Shown: piece after piece, positions 36,271 through 45,672 of the stretch
Position numbering within the stretch: position 1 is the stretch's first letter
How the letters are laid out: every line of letters starts with the position of its first letter
Source of the DNA: Candidatus Neomarinimicrobiota bacterium
GTDB lineage: Bacteria; Fidelibacterota; UBA2242; B5-G15
Direction of reading: 5' to 3'
DNA length: 64,000 bases
Assembly (NCBI GenBank): GCA_017656425.1
Contig: JACDNV010000002.1
Coordinates: 244,170-308,169, forward strand
Notes under the pieces: generated by a model
What the model saw: the letters and a program-made list of their open reading frames with translations, nothing else
The model's database searches: none
Told to the model about the DNA's origin: nothing
Translations under genes and position numbers: made by a program

Positions 36271-36919
36271 GAAAAAATTAATCTCAGTAGTGATCGATTA
36301 ACCGAGAATTGCAGAGCTTCATATCCTTTGTATTTTATAGATAATACGAAATTGGACAGGAAAGGGCCCACATCCAAAGCACATAATATTTTTAACCTGT
36401 AATGCATTTGGTGTTATGCCTCCTGTAGCAAAGCTTGATTTAAATTAAGTGGTGTATCATTTTATGTTTGGGTAGACTTCTAAAATTTGTGGTACTGAAG
36501 GAGGGCAGGATAAAAAGCCTATTCCAACTTTCAGCAACTGTTTCGGTGCACCTTTTATAGTTATATATCTGTTGAAATATGCATTAACGCTTAAGGAGAA
36601 TGTAAAAAAGTACAAATCGGAAGTGTGGCTTGTGAATACAGAATAGATTGTTGGTCCTTATGGATTAGGGAATCTGTAGGTATAAAATACACCAGAGAAA
36701 TTTTAAAAAAATATACTAAATGGCAAATTTAATAAAGTAAAATTTATAGCCGATCCAATTTTTGATTATAAAATTCCTGCTGAATGTGATGGTATCCCTT
36801 TGGATATTTTATTTTCTGAGAGAAATTGGGATGATAAAAATAAATATTTGACCAAATATAAGGAACTTGCTAAATATTTTATTGAAAATATTAAGAGATT
36901 TGGGAGTACAATTTCATAA
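36271..36919 (+). pseudogene. pckA: Decayed phosphoenolpyruvate carboxykinase (ATP) gene, C-terminal part
   Basis: Pieces of PckA can be read in three frames: [14 protein letters not shown] (36304 onward), [22 protein letters not shown] (36371 onward) with KICGTEGG and PTFSNCFGAPF, VGIKYTREILK (from about 36679), and FIADPIFDYKIPAECDGIP...ILFSERNWDDKNKY up to a TAA at 36917. At least three in-frame stops (including Gln-to-TAA and Trp-to-TAG at conserved positions) and three frameshifts interrupt it. The N-terminal half, with the nucleotide-binding loop, is not recognisable. This is a genuine relic rather than an assembly slip. Confidence 0.85.
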
Positions 36920-37113
36920 TATATACCCAAAGGTGGACCTTTCATTTGAGATGTCAAAAGTAATTCACGAATAATTATAATTGAATCCATATTTATTGTA
37001 CTATTAAAATAATCATTTCAAATAATTAAGTACAAATTACTTTTGTTGCAGTTAATTAGTCTTGAGGTTAAATTAGAGCAACATGAATGGAATTGAATTG
37101 AGGGAGAAATATT

Positions 37114-38298
37114 ATGGACATTTTTGAAAAGTGTTACAGGTTTCATGATGCTCAAATAGCAAGAGAGCAGGGCTGGTATCCCTATTTTGTTCCTTTTACA
37201 GGTGGTGATGGAACCGTCGTTGAGTATAACGGAAAAAATATTATTATGATCGGTTCCAATAATTATCTTGGATTAACAAATCATCCAAGGTTAATTGAGG
37301 CAGCTGAAAATGCATTGAGGAAGTACGGGACGGGAAGAACTGGGAGTCGCTTTTTAAATGGGACAATTGATATTCATTTGGAATTCGAAAAAGAACTGGC
37401 AGAGTTTGTTGGAAAAGAATCGGCATTAATCTTCTCAACCGGTTATCTTGTAAATCTTGGTGTAATCTCTACACTGCTTGGAAAGAATGATGTAGTGGTT
37501 ATAGACAGACTTGACCATGCAAGTATAGTTGACGGTTGTCTTCTTTCCAGAGCTGAAATATTAAGGTTCAGACATAATGATATAGAGAATTTGAAGCAAG
37601 TTATTTTTAGAATTCCAAAAGATAAGGGAGTCCTGGTTGTTGTAGATGGTATTTTTTCTATGGAAGGGGATATCGCTAAGCTGCCGGAAATTGTTGAAAT
37701 AGTGAAAAATAGAAAAGGTGCAAGGTTAATGGTGGATGATGCCCATTCTTTAGGTGTATTGGGACCAAAGGGAAGCGGTACTTCTTCTCATTTCGGACTT
37801 ACAGAGCATGTAGATTTGATAATGGGGACGTTTTCAAAATCCTTTGCAGCTGTCGGTGGATTTATAGCTGGAGATGAATATGTTATAGATTATATCAGGC
37901 ATCATACGAGAAGTTTTATTTTTACCGCAAGCCTTCCGCCTAGCGTCGTTGCATCCACAAGGGAAGCTTTAAAAATAATAAAAGAAGATGACCAGAGGCG
38001 TGAAAATCTTTGGAAAATAAGTAATTATATGAGAGATTCTTTCAAGAGTTTAGGATTCGATACTTCAACAAGTGAGACCCCGATTATACCTATAGTTATC
38101 GGGGATAGTATCAAGACTTTCCTATTTTGGAAGAAGCTATTTCAGGAGGGTGTATATACAAATGCAGTTGTTGCACCTGCCGTTCCTGAAAATTCTGCAC
38201 GATTGAGAACCAGCTATATCGCTACTCATACATTTGAGCAGATGGATTATGTTTTAAGTAAGTTTGAGAAAGTAGGCAAAGAGCTGGGAATAATATAA
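37114..38298 (+). CDS. spt: Serine palmitoyltransferase-like alpha-oxoamine synthase
   Basis: A 394-residue PLP enzyme of the alpha-oxoamine synthase family. The core motifs are GTGRTGSRFLNGTIDIHLEFE, DRLDHASIVDGC, VVDGIFSMEGD, VDDAHSLGVLG and the PLP lysine in GTFSKSFAAVGGF. The close fit to Bacteroidota serine palmitoyltransferase over its whole length suggests 3-ketosphinganine synthesis for sphingolipids, rather than KBL or BioF activity; those remain alternatives. GAGGGAG precedes the ATG. It stands alone between the pckA relic and a lipoprotein gene. Confidence 0.82.
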   Translation: MDIFEKCYRFHDAQIAREQGWYPYFVPFTGGDGTVVEYNGKNIIMIGSNNYLGLTNHPRLIEAAENALRKYGTGRTGSRFLNGTIDIHLEFEKELAEFVGKESALIFSTGYLVNLGVISTLLGKNDVVVIDRLDHASIVDGCLLSRAEILRFRHNDIENLKQVIFRIPKDKGVLVVVDGIFSMEGDIAKLPEIVEIVKNRKGARLMVDDAHSLGVLGPKGSGTSSHFGLTEHVDLIMGTFSKSFAAVGGFIAGDEYVIDYIRHHTRSFIFTASLPPSVVASTREALKIIKEDDQRRENLWKISNYMRDSFKSLGFDTSTSETPIIPIVIGDSIKTFLFWKKLFQEGVYTNAVVAPAVPENSARLRTSYIATHTFEQMDYVLSKFEKVGKELGII

Positions 38299-38314
38299 TT
38301 AGAATTGGTAAAAT

Positions 38315-40009
38315 GTGATAAATTTCCATTATAACAGATTTTTATTGACAGGTTCTGCGGTTTATATAGTTTTAGTGTTAGCTATTTTTATAGGTTGTGC
38401 TGCTATATCACCTCCTACTGGTGGTCCAGAGGACAAAAGGGGACCAGTTTTAATATCAACAATACCTGAAAATCAGTCGACAAATATATCGGACCTCGAT
38501 TATATAGAATTTATTTTCGATGAGCACATCCAAATTAGGAATCCTGAGGTTTATCTTTCTATCACGCCAAGTTTAGATTATAAACCTGAGATAAAGGTTA
38601 AGAAAAAGAGAATAATAATTGAAAATTTGAAAAGTTTAAAAGATAATACAACTTATGTATTTTCCTTTGGAAGGTCTGTACAGGATGTTCATGGAAACTT
38701 TGTTGATAAGGAAGTTAAACTTGCATTTTCAACGGGAGAGGAGTTAAACAAGGCTGAAATAAGAGGGAAAATTTATAATATTCCGGAAAAAATGAAATGT
38801 TTTGTTCTCGCTTATAATATGGATAGGATATCAGTAGATACCTTGCTTAATTATTCATGGGATTATATTGTGGAAACGGAAAAGGATGGGAATTTTGTTC
38901 TAAATTATATAGCTCCAGGTAGATATAGACTTTTATCTATTTGTACCAAAAGAAGCTATTATAAAGCTGGACAGGTTATAAGATTTGCAGGTGTATCAAT
39001 CTTTAACGAATTGAAAGTGTTTCATAAAGATCAGGTAATAGGTGGTATTAAGTTTTACGTTACTGAATTTGATATTGAACCTTTGAAAGTTACTGGGATG
39101 AATATCGACAGTTTTGGAGTAATAAAATTAAATTTTAATAAGCCACTGAAGGAAGATTCAGTAAGAAATTTTCTGTTATATTGTAGTGATAACTCATTAA
39201 AAAGGTATGATATATTGGCAAGATGGGTTGAAAGTGAGGGTAAGAACCTTAACGTCATTGTTAATGGTAAGATTTTGGAAAGGGGTGGAAAACTTTATTA
39301 TAAAAACGTAAGGGATATTTATGGTAATAAGTCAGGAGGAGAAATTAAAATTAACGCGAAGGAAGTTTTAGCAGATACTATCCCACCTGCAATCAGTAGA
39401 ATGTATCCCTCGAGTAAGTCATCTAGAGTTAATCCTAAATTTGATTTTATAAGAGTGGATTTTTCTGAGGCTGTTATGTTAATGCCTGGATATATGATTT
39501 TAAAGGTGGATAACGATACCATGAGGTATAGTGATATTAAAATAGATGATAATACCGTTTTAATTTATCCATCTATTAGTCCATTAGTTGGTAAAACTAT
39601 TGAATTAATTTTTAATGGAAATAAAATTACAGATGTGAATAATAATATTATGGGAGATACATTAGTAATTTATCATTTTAAAACTGTTGAAGAGAATAAT
39701 ACCGGATCAGTTTCGGGTAAAATCAGTTCTGATTTCAAAGATAAAAATAAGTTGAGAATTCGCTTAGTAAATGTTGATGATAATTACACAATGACAACAC
39801 GAGTCGGGGAAAATGCAGAATTTTATATAAACTATCTATTGCCAGGAGATTATTCTATTTTTGTCTGGTATGATGTCAATGAAAACGGGGTATTTGATAC
39901 TGGAAGTCTGATACCATACAGGGAGTGTGAACCGTTCTGGTTTATTCCTGGTAAAGTAAGTGTTAGAGCAAGGTGGGAAACAGCAGGATTGGAGATATCC
40001 CTTGATTGA
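38315..40009 (+). CDS. Ig-like (SbsA-type) outer lipoprotein
   Basis: A 564-residue lipoprotein with a lipobox ending IFIGC after a hydrophobic leader, then ISPPTGGPEDKRGPVL, the usual opening of Bacteroidota-type Ig-like SbsA domain lipoproteins. Ig-like domains follow (about 45-140 and 355-460), with a carboxypeptidase-regulatory-like segment near the end (GDYSIFVWYDVNENGVFD). It uses a GTG start. The function is unknown; members are thought to be surface or periplasmic lipoproteins. Its 3' end overlaps the dapF start by eight bases. Confidence 0.72.
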   Translation: MINFHYNRFLLTGSAVYIVLVLAIFIGCAAISPPTGGPEDKRGPVLISTIPENQSTNISDLDYIEFIFDEHIQIRNPEVYLSITPSLDYKPEIKVKKKRIIIENLKSLKDNTTYVFSFGRSVQDVHGNFVDKEVKLAFSTGEELNKAEIRGKIYNIPEKMKCFVLAYNMDRISVDTLLNYSWDYIVETEKDGNFVLNYIAPGRYRLLSICTKRSYYKAGQVIRFAGVSIFNELKVFHKDQVIGGIKFYVTEFDIEPLKVTGMNIDSFGVIKLNFNKPLKEDSVRNFLLYCSDNSLKRYDILARWVESEGKNLNVIVNGKILERGGKLYYKNVRDIYGNKSGGEIKINAKEVLADTIPPAISRMYPSSKSSRVNPKFDFIRVDFSEAVMLMPGYMILKVDNDTMRYSDIKIDDNTVLIYPSISPLVGKTIELIFNGNKITDVNNNIMGDTLVIYHFKTVEENNTGSVSGKISSDFKDKNKLRIRLVNVDDNYTMTTRVGENAEFYINYLLPGDYSIFVWYDVNENGVFDTGSLIPYRECEPFWFIPGKVSVRARWETAGLEISLD

Positions 40010-40772
40010 GATTAATTTCTGGAAAGTACAGGCTTGCGGAAATGATTTTATAATGATAGATAATATGCAAGAGGCATTAAGTGGGGAATTTTTTAAGAAA
40101 ATTACGCCATTCCTATGTGATCGGAGATTTGGAATTGGAGCTGACGGCGTTATATTTATAAATAAGGCAGAAGGTTTTGATTATGAAATGCGCTATTATA
40201 ACAGTGACGGATCAGGTCCTGTTATGTGTGGTAATGGTGGAAGAGCGTCTGTATTATTTGTGTTTGAGAAACCAATTGTGAGAAAAAAATGTTATAAGTT
40301 TCTGTCAATCGATGGCGAGCATACTGGTATTTATAGTAATAGAGCGGTTTCTGTAACTGTTAGAGGTGGTGAAGTGGAATGTCTGGATAATGAAAGAGAA
40401 AAAATATTTTTTGTTAACACTGGTGTACCGCACATTGTGATAGTTAAGGATGAAATTGACAATATTGATATCGATGAGTATGCACAGGGGTTTAGAAGAA
40501 AGTATGATGCCAATGTAAACTTGATAGAGAGGGAAAAGTTATCCCATTGGAAAATAAGGACATATGAGAGAGGAGTTGAAGGAGAAACCTATTCTTGCGG
40601 TACAGGCACTGTGGCGTCTGCTCTAGTAGTGAGCAGAATTTTTAATGAAAATTTCCCTATTAGATTAAAGGCATTAGGTGGTGATCTGGAAGTGGACTTT
40701 ATTGACGATCAATACTGGCTAAGTGGTGAAGTAAAAAAGGTTTTTGAAGGTAAAATAACCTGTGAGGTATAA
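40002..40772 (+). CDS. dapF: Diaminopimelate epimerase
   Basis: A 256-residue PLP-independent racemase converting LL- to meso-diaminopimelate for lysine and peptidoglycan. Both catalytic cysteines are seen (SGPVMCGNGGR and YSCGTGT), with the N-terminal ACGNDFIMID. The start is assigned to TTG 40002, because GGAG at 39991 is seven bases upstream and the N-terminus then matches the family; the longer GTG frame from 39960 adds an unrelated 14 residues inside the lipoprotein gene. It precedes manC by two bases. Confidence 0.92.
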   Translation: MIEINFWKVQACGNDFIMIDNMQEALSGEFFKKITPFLCDRRFGIGADGVIFINKAEGFDYEMRYYNSDGSGPVMCGNGGRASVLFVFEKPIVRKKCYKFLSIDGEHTGIYSNRAVSVTVRGGEVECLDNEREKIFFVNTGVPHIVIVKDEIDNIDIDEYAQGFRRKYDANVNLIEREKLSHWKIRTYERGVEGETYSCGTGTVASALVVSRIFNENFPIRLKALGGDLEVDFIDDQYWLSGEVKKVFEGKITCEV

Positions 40773-40774
40773 AA

Positions 40775-41842
40775 ATGTATGTGGTGATATTAGCTGGAGG
40801 TGCTGGTAAAAGATTCTGGCCATTGAGCAGGAGAGAAAATCCGAAACAATTTCTGGATATTATTGAGAAGAATAGGTCTATGTTGCGTCTGACATATGAT
40901 AGGCTAAAAAATATAACAGGAATCGAAAATATTTATCTGGTAGCTGGAAGTCAGTTTTTTGAAAAGACACTTGATGATTTGCCAGAGTTTCCACAGGAAA
41001 ATTATATAATGGAACCGAGCGGTAAAAACACTGCTCCATGTATAGGACTTGCGGCTATTCATTTAATGAAAAAGGATCCAGAGGCTGTAATGGGTGTTTT
41101 CCCTGCAGATCATCACATATTAAACACAGATGAATTTATTGAGACCGTAAAACTGGGAGAGAATATTGCTAGAGAAAAGAATGGGCTTGTTACCTTTGGA
41201 ATCAATCCAACCAAACCTGCTACTGGTTATGGGTACATTCAAATCGATAAGAGAAATGAGTTTATTAAGAATAAGGTTTATAAGGTTAAGACATTTGCAG
41301 AAAAGCCGAACCTTGAAACGGCTGTTAAATTCTTAGAAACCAGAGAATTTTTATGGAACAGTGGTATGTTCGTGTGGAAGGTAAGCGTAATTATGAATGC
41401 ACTCAGGGTATACATGCCTGAATTGTATGAAAGTTTGATGCGTATTCATGATGCAATAGACAAACCCAGGTATGAACATGTATTAAAAACCGAATGGGCA
41501 TTAATTCATCCTGAATCAATTGACTATGGTGTGATGGAAAAAGCAGGAAATGTATTTGTTGTAAAAAGCGATTTCTTCTGGAGTGATGTGGGCTCATGGG
41601 ATTCAGTGTATGAGTTGAGTAAAAAAGACGAAAGTGGCAACGTTGCATCGGATAAGTTTGTAGAGATAGATACAGAAGGATGTTTGATATCTTCAAAAAA
41701 ATTAGTGGCTACTGTTGGAGTTAAAGATTTGATAATAATTCAGTCAGGTGATGCAGTTTTGATAGCGAAACGTGGTGAATCTGAGAAAGTGAAACAGATA
41801 GTCGAAAAACTTGAAAAAATGGGATTGAATAAATACTTATGA
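40775..41842 (+). CDS. manC: Mannose-1-phosphate guanylyltransferase
   Basis: A 355-residue nucleotidyltransferase making GDP-mannose from GTP and mannose-1-phosphate. Motifs are VVILAGGAGKRFWPLSR, ENPKQFL, FPADHHI, LWNSGMFVW and SDFFWSDVGSWDSVYE. It lacks the C-terminal phosphomannose isomerase cupin of fused ManC/AlgA, so it is the monofunctional form. The product could supply the second polysaccharide block. It overlaps the next small gene by four bases. Confidence 0.93.
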   Translation: MYVVILAGGAGKRFWPLSRRENPKQFLDIIEKNRSMLRLTYDRLKNITGIENIYLVAGSQFFEKTLDDLPEFPQENYIMEPSGKNTAPCIGLAAIHLMKKDPEAVMGVFPADHHILNTDEFIETVKLGENIAREKNGLVTFGINPTKPATGYGYIQIDKRNEFIKNKVYKVKTFAEKPNLETAVKFLETREFLWNSGMFVWKVSVIMNALRVYMPELYESLMRIHDAIDKPRYEHVLKTEWALIHPESIDYGVMEKAGNVFVVKSDFFWSDVGSWDSVYELSKKDESGNVASDKFVEIDTEGCLISSKKLVATVGVKDLIIIQSGDAVLIAKRGESEKVKQIVEKLEKMGLNKYL

Positions 41843-42117
41843 AGCTATCTCGTCTTGCTGGATATAAAAAAAGAGAGCTAAGGAATCAACTTGTAGAGGT
41901 ACTTGAAAAATTGGGTTATGCAGTGATTTTTGATAGAGGTGATTTTTCAAATGGTGCATGCAAAGTTTATGAGGATAACAGGGTAGTAATTAATAAATTT
42001 TTCCCCATCGATGTCCATTTAGAGTTTTTACTGGACTTCTTAAGTGAGAAGGACCTTTCTAAAATATATCTTTTACCCTCAGTTAGGGAATTGATCGAGA
42101 GCCGAGTAAAGAAATAA
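41839..42117 (+). CDS. Conserved small protein of unknown function
   Basis: A 92-residue charged protein. The segments NGACKVYEDNRVVINKFFPID and IYLLPSVRELIES recall a family of small proteins of about 90 residues found in Bacteroidota and Deinococcota-like genomes that has no known role. There is no signal peptide. Its ATG overlaps manC by four bases and its stop is followed directly by the Ste24-like gene, so it is probably translated with both. Function unknown. Confidence 0.6.
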   Translation: MKLSRLAGYKKRELRNQLVEVLEKLGYAVIFDRGDFSNGACKVYEDNRVVINKFFPIDVHLEFLLDFLSEKDLSKIYLLPSVRELIESRVKK

Positions 42118-42118
42118 T

Positions 42119-43237
42119 ATGCGAAACAACGATAAAAAAGAGAAACAATATGAATTATGGAAGCTCAGTATCGGCATTATAGAGTTTGTTCTTGTTATAA
42201 TTTTACTAATAGCTATTGTTGCTTCTGATTTCAGCTTTTTTCTTGAGAATATTTTCTATAAAGTTTTTTCGAATAAGTACATTATATTTGTTGGATTTTC
42301 ACTGGTTTTGGCTATAGTTCTGGGTATTATACTCTTTCCGTTTAATTTTATTTCGTCCTATATAATAGAACGTAAATACGGATTAAGCAATCAGTCTCTT
42401 GTAAAATGGATAATTGAGGAGACAAAGTCTATTGGTATTGGTTTGCCAATTCTTTTGCTAATTCTATTAGTTTTTTATGCTATTATCGTCAATTTTCAAA
42501 AGATGTGGTGGATTTTATTTGCTACAGCAATGATATTGTTTTCATTGTTAATTAACTATATAGCACCTGTTATTATTATGCCGATATTTTATAAGTTTGA
42601 AAAGGTAGGTGATGAAGGTCTGGTGGATGAGATAAAAGAGTTTTGTAAGAAGATGGGTTTCAAGATTGGAAATATCTATAGATTTAATCTCAGCAAGACG
42701 ACAAGGAAAGCAAATGCAGGATTTACAGGAATAGGTAAGACAAAGCGAGTAATTATTGCCGACAATCTTATTGACAATTTCGGAAAAGGCGAGATATTAA
42801 GTGTAATTGCTCACGAGATAGGACATTATAAATTGGGTCATATTTGGAAGAATTTTCTATTTCAGATTTTAATTGTTTTCTCTCTGCTATTTGTTGCTGA
42901 CCAGGTGTATTTTAAAATAATTTTTTCAATGGGAATATCTGATAAGTCAAGAATAGCGCTATTACCTATCCTTTACGTGATAATTATAATTGTTCAATTT
43001 ATTATATCGCCTGTTGTGAATAGTTTTTCGCGTTATCTGGAGTTTGAAGCTGATGAATTTGTGCTTCGTAAAGCCGGAATGGTAGATTCTTTCATATCTT
43101 CTTTGAATAAACTTTCAGAAATAAACCTTATTGATCGACGGCCTCAAAAGATTGTGGAGTTCTTTTTTCATTCCCATCCATCTGTTGAGCGAAGAATAAA
43201 AAGAATCAAAACGTTAGCTGAGAAAGGTTTAAATTGA
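42119..43237 (+). CDS. Ste24-like M48 zinc metalloprotease (CAAX-prenyl protease type)
   Basis: A 372-residue polytopic protease with several N-terminal membrane helices, the zinc motif HEIGH (VIAHEIGHYKLGH, about residue 240) and a third ligand in LEFEADEFVLRKAG. The N-terminal half matches Ste24 (IERKYGLSNQSL). Family members cleave membrane proteins; quality control is more likely than CAAX processing in a bacterium. It overlaps the pcm gene by four bases. Confidence 0.9.
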   Translation: MRNNDKKEKQYELWKLSIGIIEFVLVIILLIAIVASDFSFFLENIFYKVFSNKYIIFVGFSLVLAIVLGIILFPFNFISSYIIERKYGLSNQSLVKWIIEETKSIGIGLPILLLILLVFYAIIVNFQKMWWILFATAMILFSLLINYIAPVIIMPIFYKFEKVGDEGLVDEIKEFCKKMGFKIGNIYRFNLSKTTRKANAGFTGIGKTKRVIIADNLIDNFGKGEILSVIAHEIGHYKLGHIWKNFLFQILIVFSLLFVADQVYFKIIFSMGISDKSRIALLPILYVIIIIVQFIISPVVNSFSRYLEFEADEFVLRKAGMVDSFISSLNKLSEINLIDRRPQKIVEFFFHSHPSVERRIKRIKTLAEKGLN

Positions 43238-43947
43238 GATTTAAAAAACTATATTCAGTTTTGACTGCCTTTTTATGTTTATCCGTTTCATTCTGCAGAT
43301 GCGGTGAAAAGGATTTTGTCAGCCTGAGGAAACGAATGGTGACTACTCAAATAATTGCACGAGGAATCATAGATAAAAAGATCATAGATGCGATGATGAA
43401 AGTTCCAAGACATCTTTTTGTTCCAGCGGAGTATGTAAGCGAAGCCTATAATGACTGTCCGTTACCGATAGGGTATAGGCAGACGATTTCGCAGCCATAT
43501 ATCGTTGCATTTATGACCGAAAAATTGGAATTGGATGGTGATGATAAGGTATTGGAGATAGGGACTGGTTCTGGTTATCAGGCAGCTGTGCTTGCCGAAA
43601 TTGTAGACTCTGTGTTTACTGTAGAAATTATTAAGGCACTTAGTAAAAGAGCACAAGAGGTGATAAAGAAATTGGGTTATAAAAATGTACTCTTTAAAGT
43701 GGGGAATGGATGGTTTGGCTGGAAAGAGCATGCTCCTTATGATGCAATAATTGTTACCGCTGCAGCTGATACGATACCCGTAGAACTTGTGAATCAGTTA
43801 AAAAACGGTGGTAGAATGGTAATTCCAATAGGTCCTCAATTCTCATTGCAGTTTCTCTATCTAATAGAGAAAAAATTGAATAGGATAAGTATTAAGAATC
43901 TTTTACCTGTAAGATTTGTCCCGCTTATTAAAGAAAGTGAAGAGTAA
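43234..43947 (+). CDS. pcm: Exported protein-L-isoaspartate O-methyltransferase
   Basis: A 237-residue Rossmann methyltransferase repairing isoaspartyl residues with SAM. The family core is clear: MTTQIIARGI-type opening (RMVTTQIIARGIID), AYNDCPLPIGYRQTISQPYIVA, LEIGTGSGYQAAVLAEI and GGRMVIPIG. The N-terminus is unusual: a hydrophobic leader followed by FCRCGEK looks like a lipoprotein or secretory signal, so the enzyme may be periplasmic. It starts with TTG at 43234, overlapping the Ste24 gene. Confidence 0.88.
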   Translation: MRFKKLYSVLTAFLCLSVSFCRCGEKDFVSLRKRMVTTQIIARGIIDKKIIDAMMKVPRHLFVPAEYVSEAYNDCPLPIGYRQTISQPYIVAFMTEKLELDGDDKVLEIGTGSGYQAAVLAEIVDSVFTVEIIKALSKRAQEVIKKLGYKNVLFKVGNGWFGWKEHAPYDAIIVTAAADTIPVELVNQLKNGGRMVIPIGPQFSLQFLYLIEKKLNRISIKNLLPVRFVPLIKESEE

Positions 43948-43965
43948 ACCTTTTGAAGGGTGAAG

Positions 43966-44561
43966 ATGAAGAGGAGAGATTTTTTTAAATGGCTGTCTTT
44001 TAGCACTGGTTTCTTTTTTATCACAAAGGGAGTAAAAGGATTGGAGTATTATCCAAATCCATCGGATAAAAAGTGGGCAATATTATATAGTACCTGGTGT
44101 GGTACTGCAAGGGATGCTGCGGTATGGATTTCGGAAGGTATGGGTGGTATTGCCAATGTATTTGATATAAGAGAAGAGGTTAATTTAAATCCTTATGATC
44201 ATATTATTGTTGGTGGAGCTATTAGATATGGGCGGACGTCAGATAGGCTTGAGAAGTATTTAAGAGAAAATAGCGACTGGCTGTCGAAAAAATTATGCGG
44301 GTTATTTGTTGTCTGTGGTAATATGCAAAGACCTGTGACACCTGAAGTTCATCGAAAATTATTGATAACTATCTTGCAATTATCTGTAAGGTTGGCGGTG
44401 TTCCATCGAGGGTATTTCTTGGAAGAATGACACTAGTTTTACTAGAACCTGAATTAAGGAAGATGATAAAACCCTTTAGTGAATATGATAACCTGAAAAG
44501 AAAAGAATGTATGGAATTTGGTGCTGAGGTTTATAACTATGTTAACTCGGTAAAAAAATAG
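43966..44561 (+). pseudogene. Tat-signal flavodoxin-like protein with a frameshift
   Basis: The first part (from ATG 43966, with AAGGG five bases before) has a twin-arginine signal (KRRDFFKWL) and a flavodoxin-like domain (ILYSTWCGTARDAA, HIIVGGAIRYG, CGLFVVCGN). Around 44355 the frame is lost at an A-run: one extra A would continue the protein as IIDNYLAIICKVGG...FLGRMTLVLLEPELRK to a TAG at 44559-44561, giving about 198 residues. In the native frame it ends early, at 44430. It is either a single-base deletion (broken gene) or a sequencing error. HemG-like flavodoxins are the nearest match. Confidence 0.72.
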
Positions 44562-44601
44562 GAAATGATTACTTCTATCTAATGTTCAAGAACGATTAAC
44601 T

Positions 44602-45651
44602 TTGAGTGTTTTAAAGCGAATTTTAAATAATAAAATTTTTTTGAAAACAGGGGTAAAAAATATAAATTTTTTTATGGTTGCTTCTCTTGATTTCGAAGAC
44701 TACAACGAATCATATAGATACAAGTGGGACGAATTTGTTGAAAATAGTGCCAATGGTACAATTTTTCATCTTAGAAAATTTCTTTCATACCATCCTCCTG
44801 ATCGATTCAATGATTCTTCGATTGTAATCAAGAAAAATGATCAGATATTTGCGTTATTTCCTGCAGTGAGTGTTGATTATATGGGGAAAAGGGCGCTTTT
44901 TTCTCATCGTGGAGCGAGCTATGGGGGTTTTGTTTATAATGCTACTCTTTCGATATCTTCTGCGTTCAGTATGGTGAGACGCCTTGTGGATTATGCTTAT
45001 GAAAAGGGATTTGAGAAGATAGTTATTACAATACCCCCGATAATATATAGTAAAAGACCTTCGCAATATATAGATTTTTCACTGTTGAAAAATGGTTTCA
45101 AATATTTAAAAAAAGAGCTTTCAAGTATTCTTTTTCTTGAGGAGAGTATCGAGGAAAATGTGAAAAAATTTAAGCAGGTGAACAGGACTGCTTTTAGAAA
45201 AGCTATGAAGCTGGGAGTTGAGGTTCGAGAGAGTGAGGATTGGGAGGTTTTCTATGACATTTTAAAAAATAATTTAAAAATCAGGCACAATGTAAAGCCA
45301 ACGCACTCCCTTGAAGAATTACTGAAATTGAAAAATATTTTTCCCGATAGAATTCGACTTTATGGTGCATATTTAAGAGATGAAATGATAGCTGGTGTTG
45401 TGATGTTTGATTGTAATTCTCAAGTTTCACTTGCTTTTTATATTAGTCATCGAGAGGATATGCAGCAATATCGTGGTGTGAATTTATTATTTTACTATAT
45501 AATAGAGGATTCAATTAAGAGGGGATTTAAGTATCTAGATTTTGGAATTTTCACTGTTAATATGGAGCCAAATTTTGGATTGGGGAGATTTAAAGAAGGA
45601 TTTGGAGCCACTGGAATTTTTAGAGATACTTTCTATATTGACCTAAAATAA
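44602..45651 (+). CDS. FemAB-like GNAT acyltransferase
   Basis: A 349-residue protein of the FemAB/BioF2-like GNAT group, which add amino acids or acyl groups to peptidoglycan or polysaccharide precursors. The C-terminal GNAT half is recognisable (RLYGAYLRDEMIAGVVMF, YRGVNLLFYYIIEDSIKRG, YLDFGIF). The start is uncertain: TTG 44602 gives the length shown, while ATG 44674 is in frame but has no close Shine-Dalgarno. It begins the second polysaccharide block, just before two flippases. Confidence 0.72.
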   Translation: MSVLKRILNNKIFLKTGVKNINFFMVASLDFEDYNESYRYKWDEFVENSANGTIFHLRKFLSYHPPDRFNDSSIVIKKNDQIFALFPAVSVDYMGKRALFSHRGASYGGFVYNATLSISSAFSMVRRLVDYAYEKGFEKIVITIPPIIYSKRPSQYIDFSLLKNGFKYLKKELSSILFLEESIEENVKKFKQVNRTAFRKAMKLGVEVRESEDWEVFYDILKNNLKIRHNVKPTHSLEELLKLKNIFPDRIRLYGAYLRDEMIAGVVMFDCNSQVSLAFYISHREDMQQYRGVNLLFYYIIEDSIKRGFKYLDFGIFTVNMEPNFGLGRFKEGFGATGIFRDTFYIDLK

Positions 45652-45672
45652 AATTATAATCCTGAGCTAAAA

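Noticed and set aside
36766-36990. A 74-codon minus-strand open frame in the pckA relic
   Set aside because: It is antisense to a clear PckA C-terminal remnant and has no resemblance of its own.
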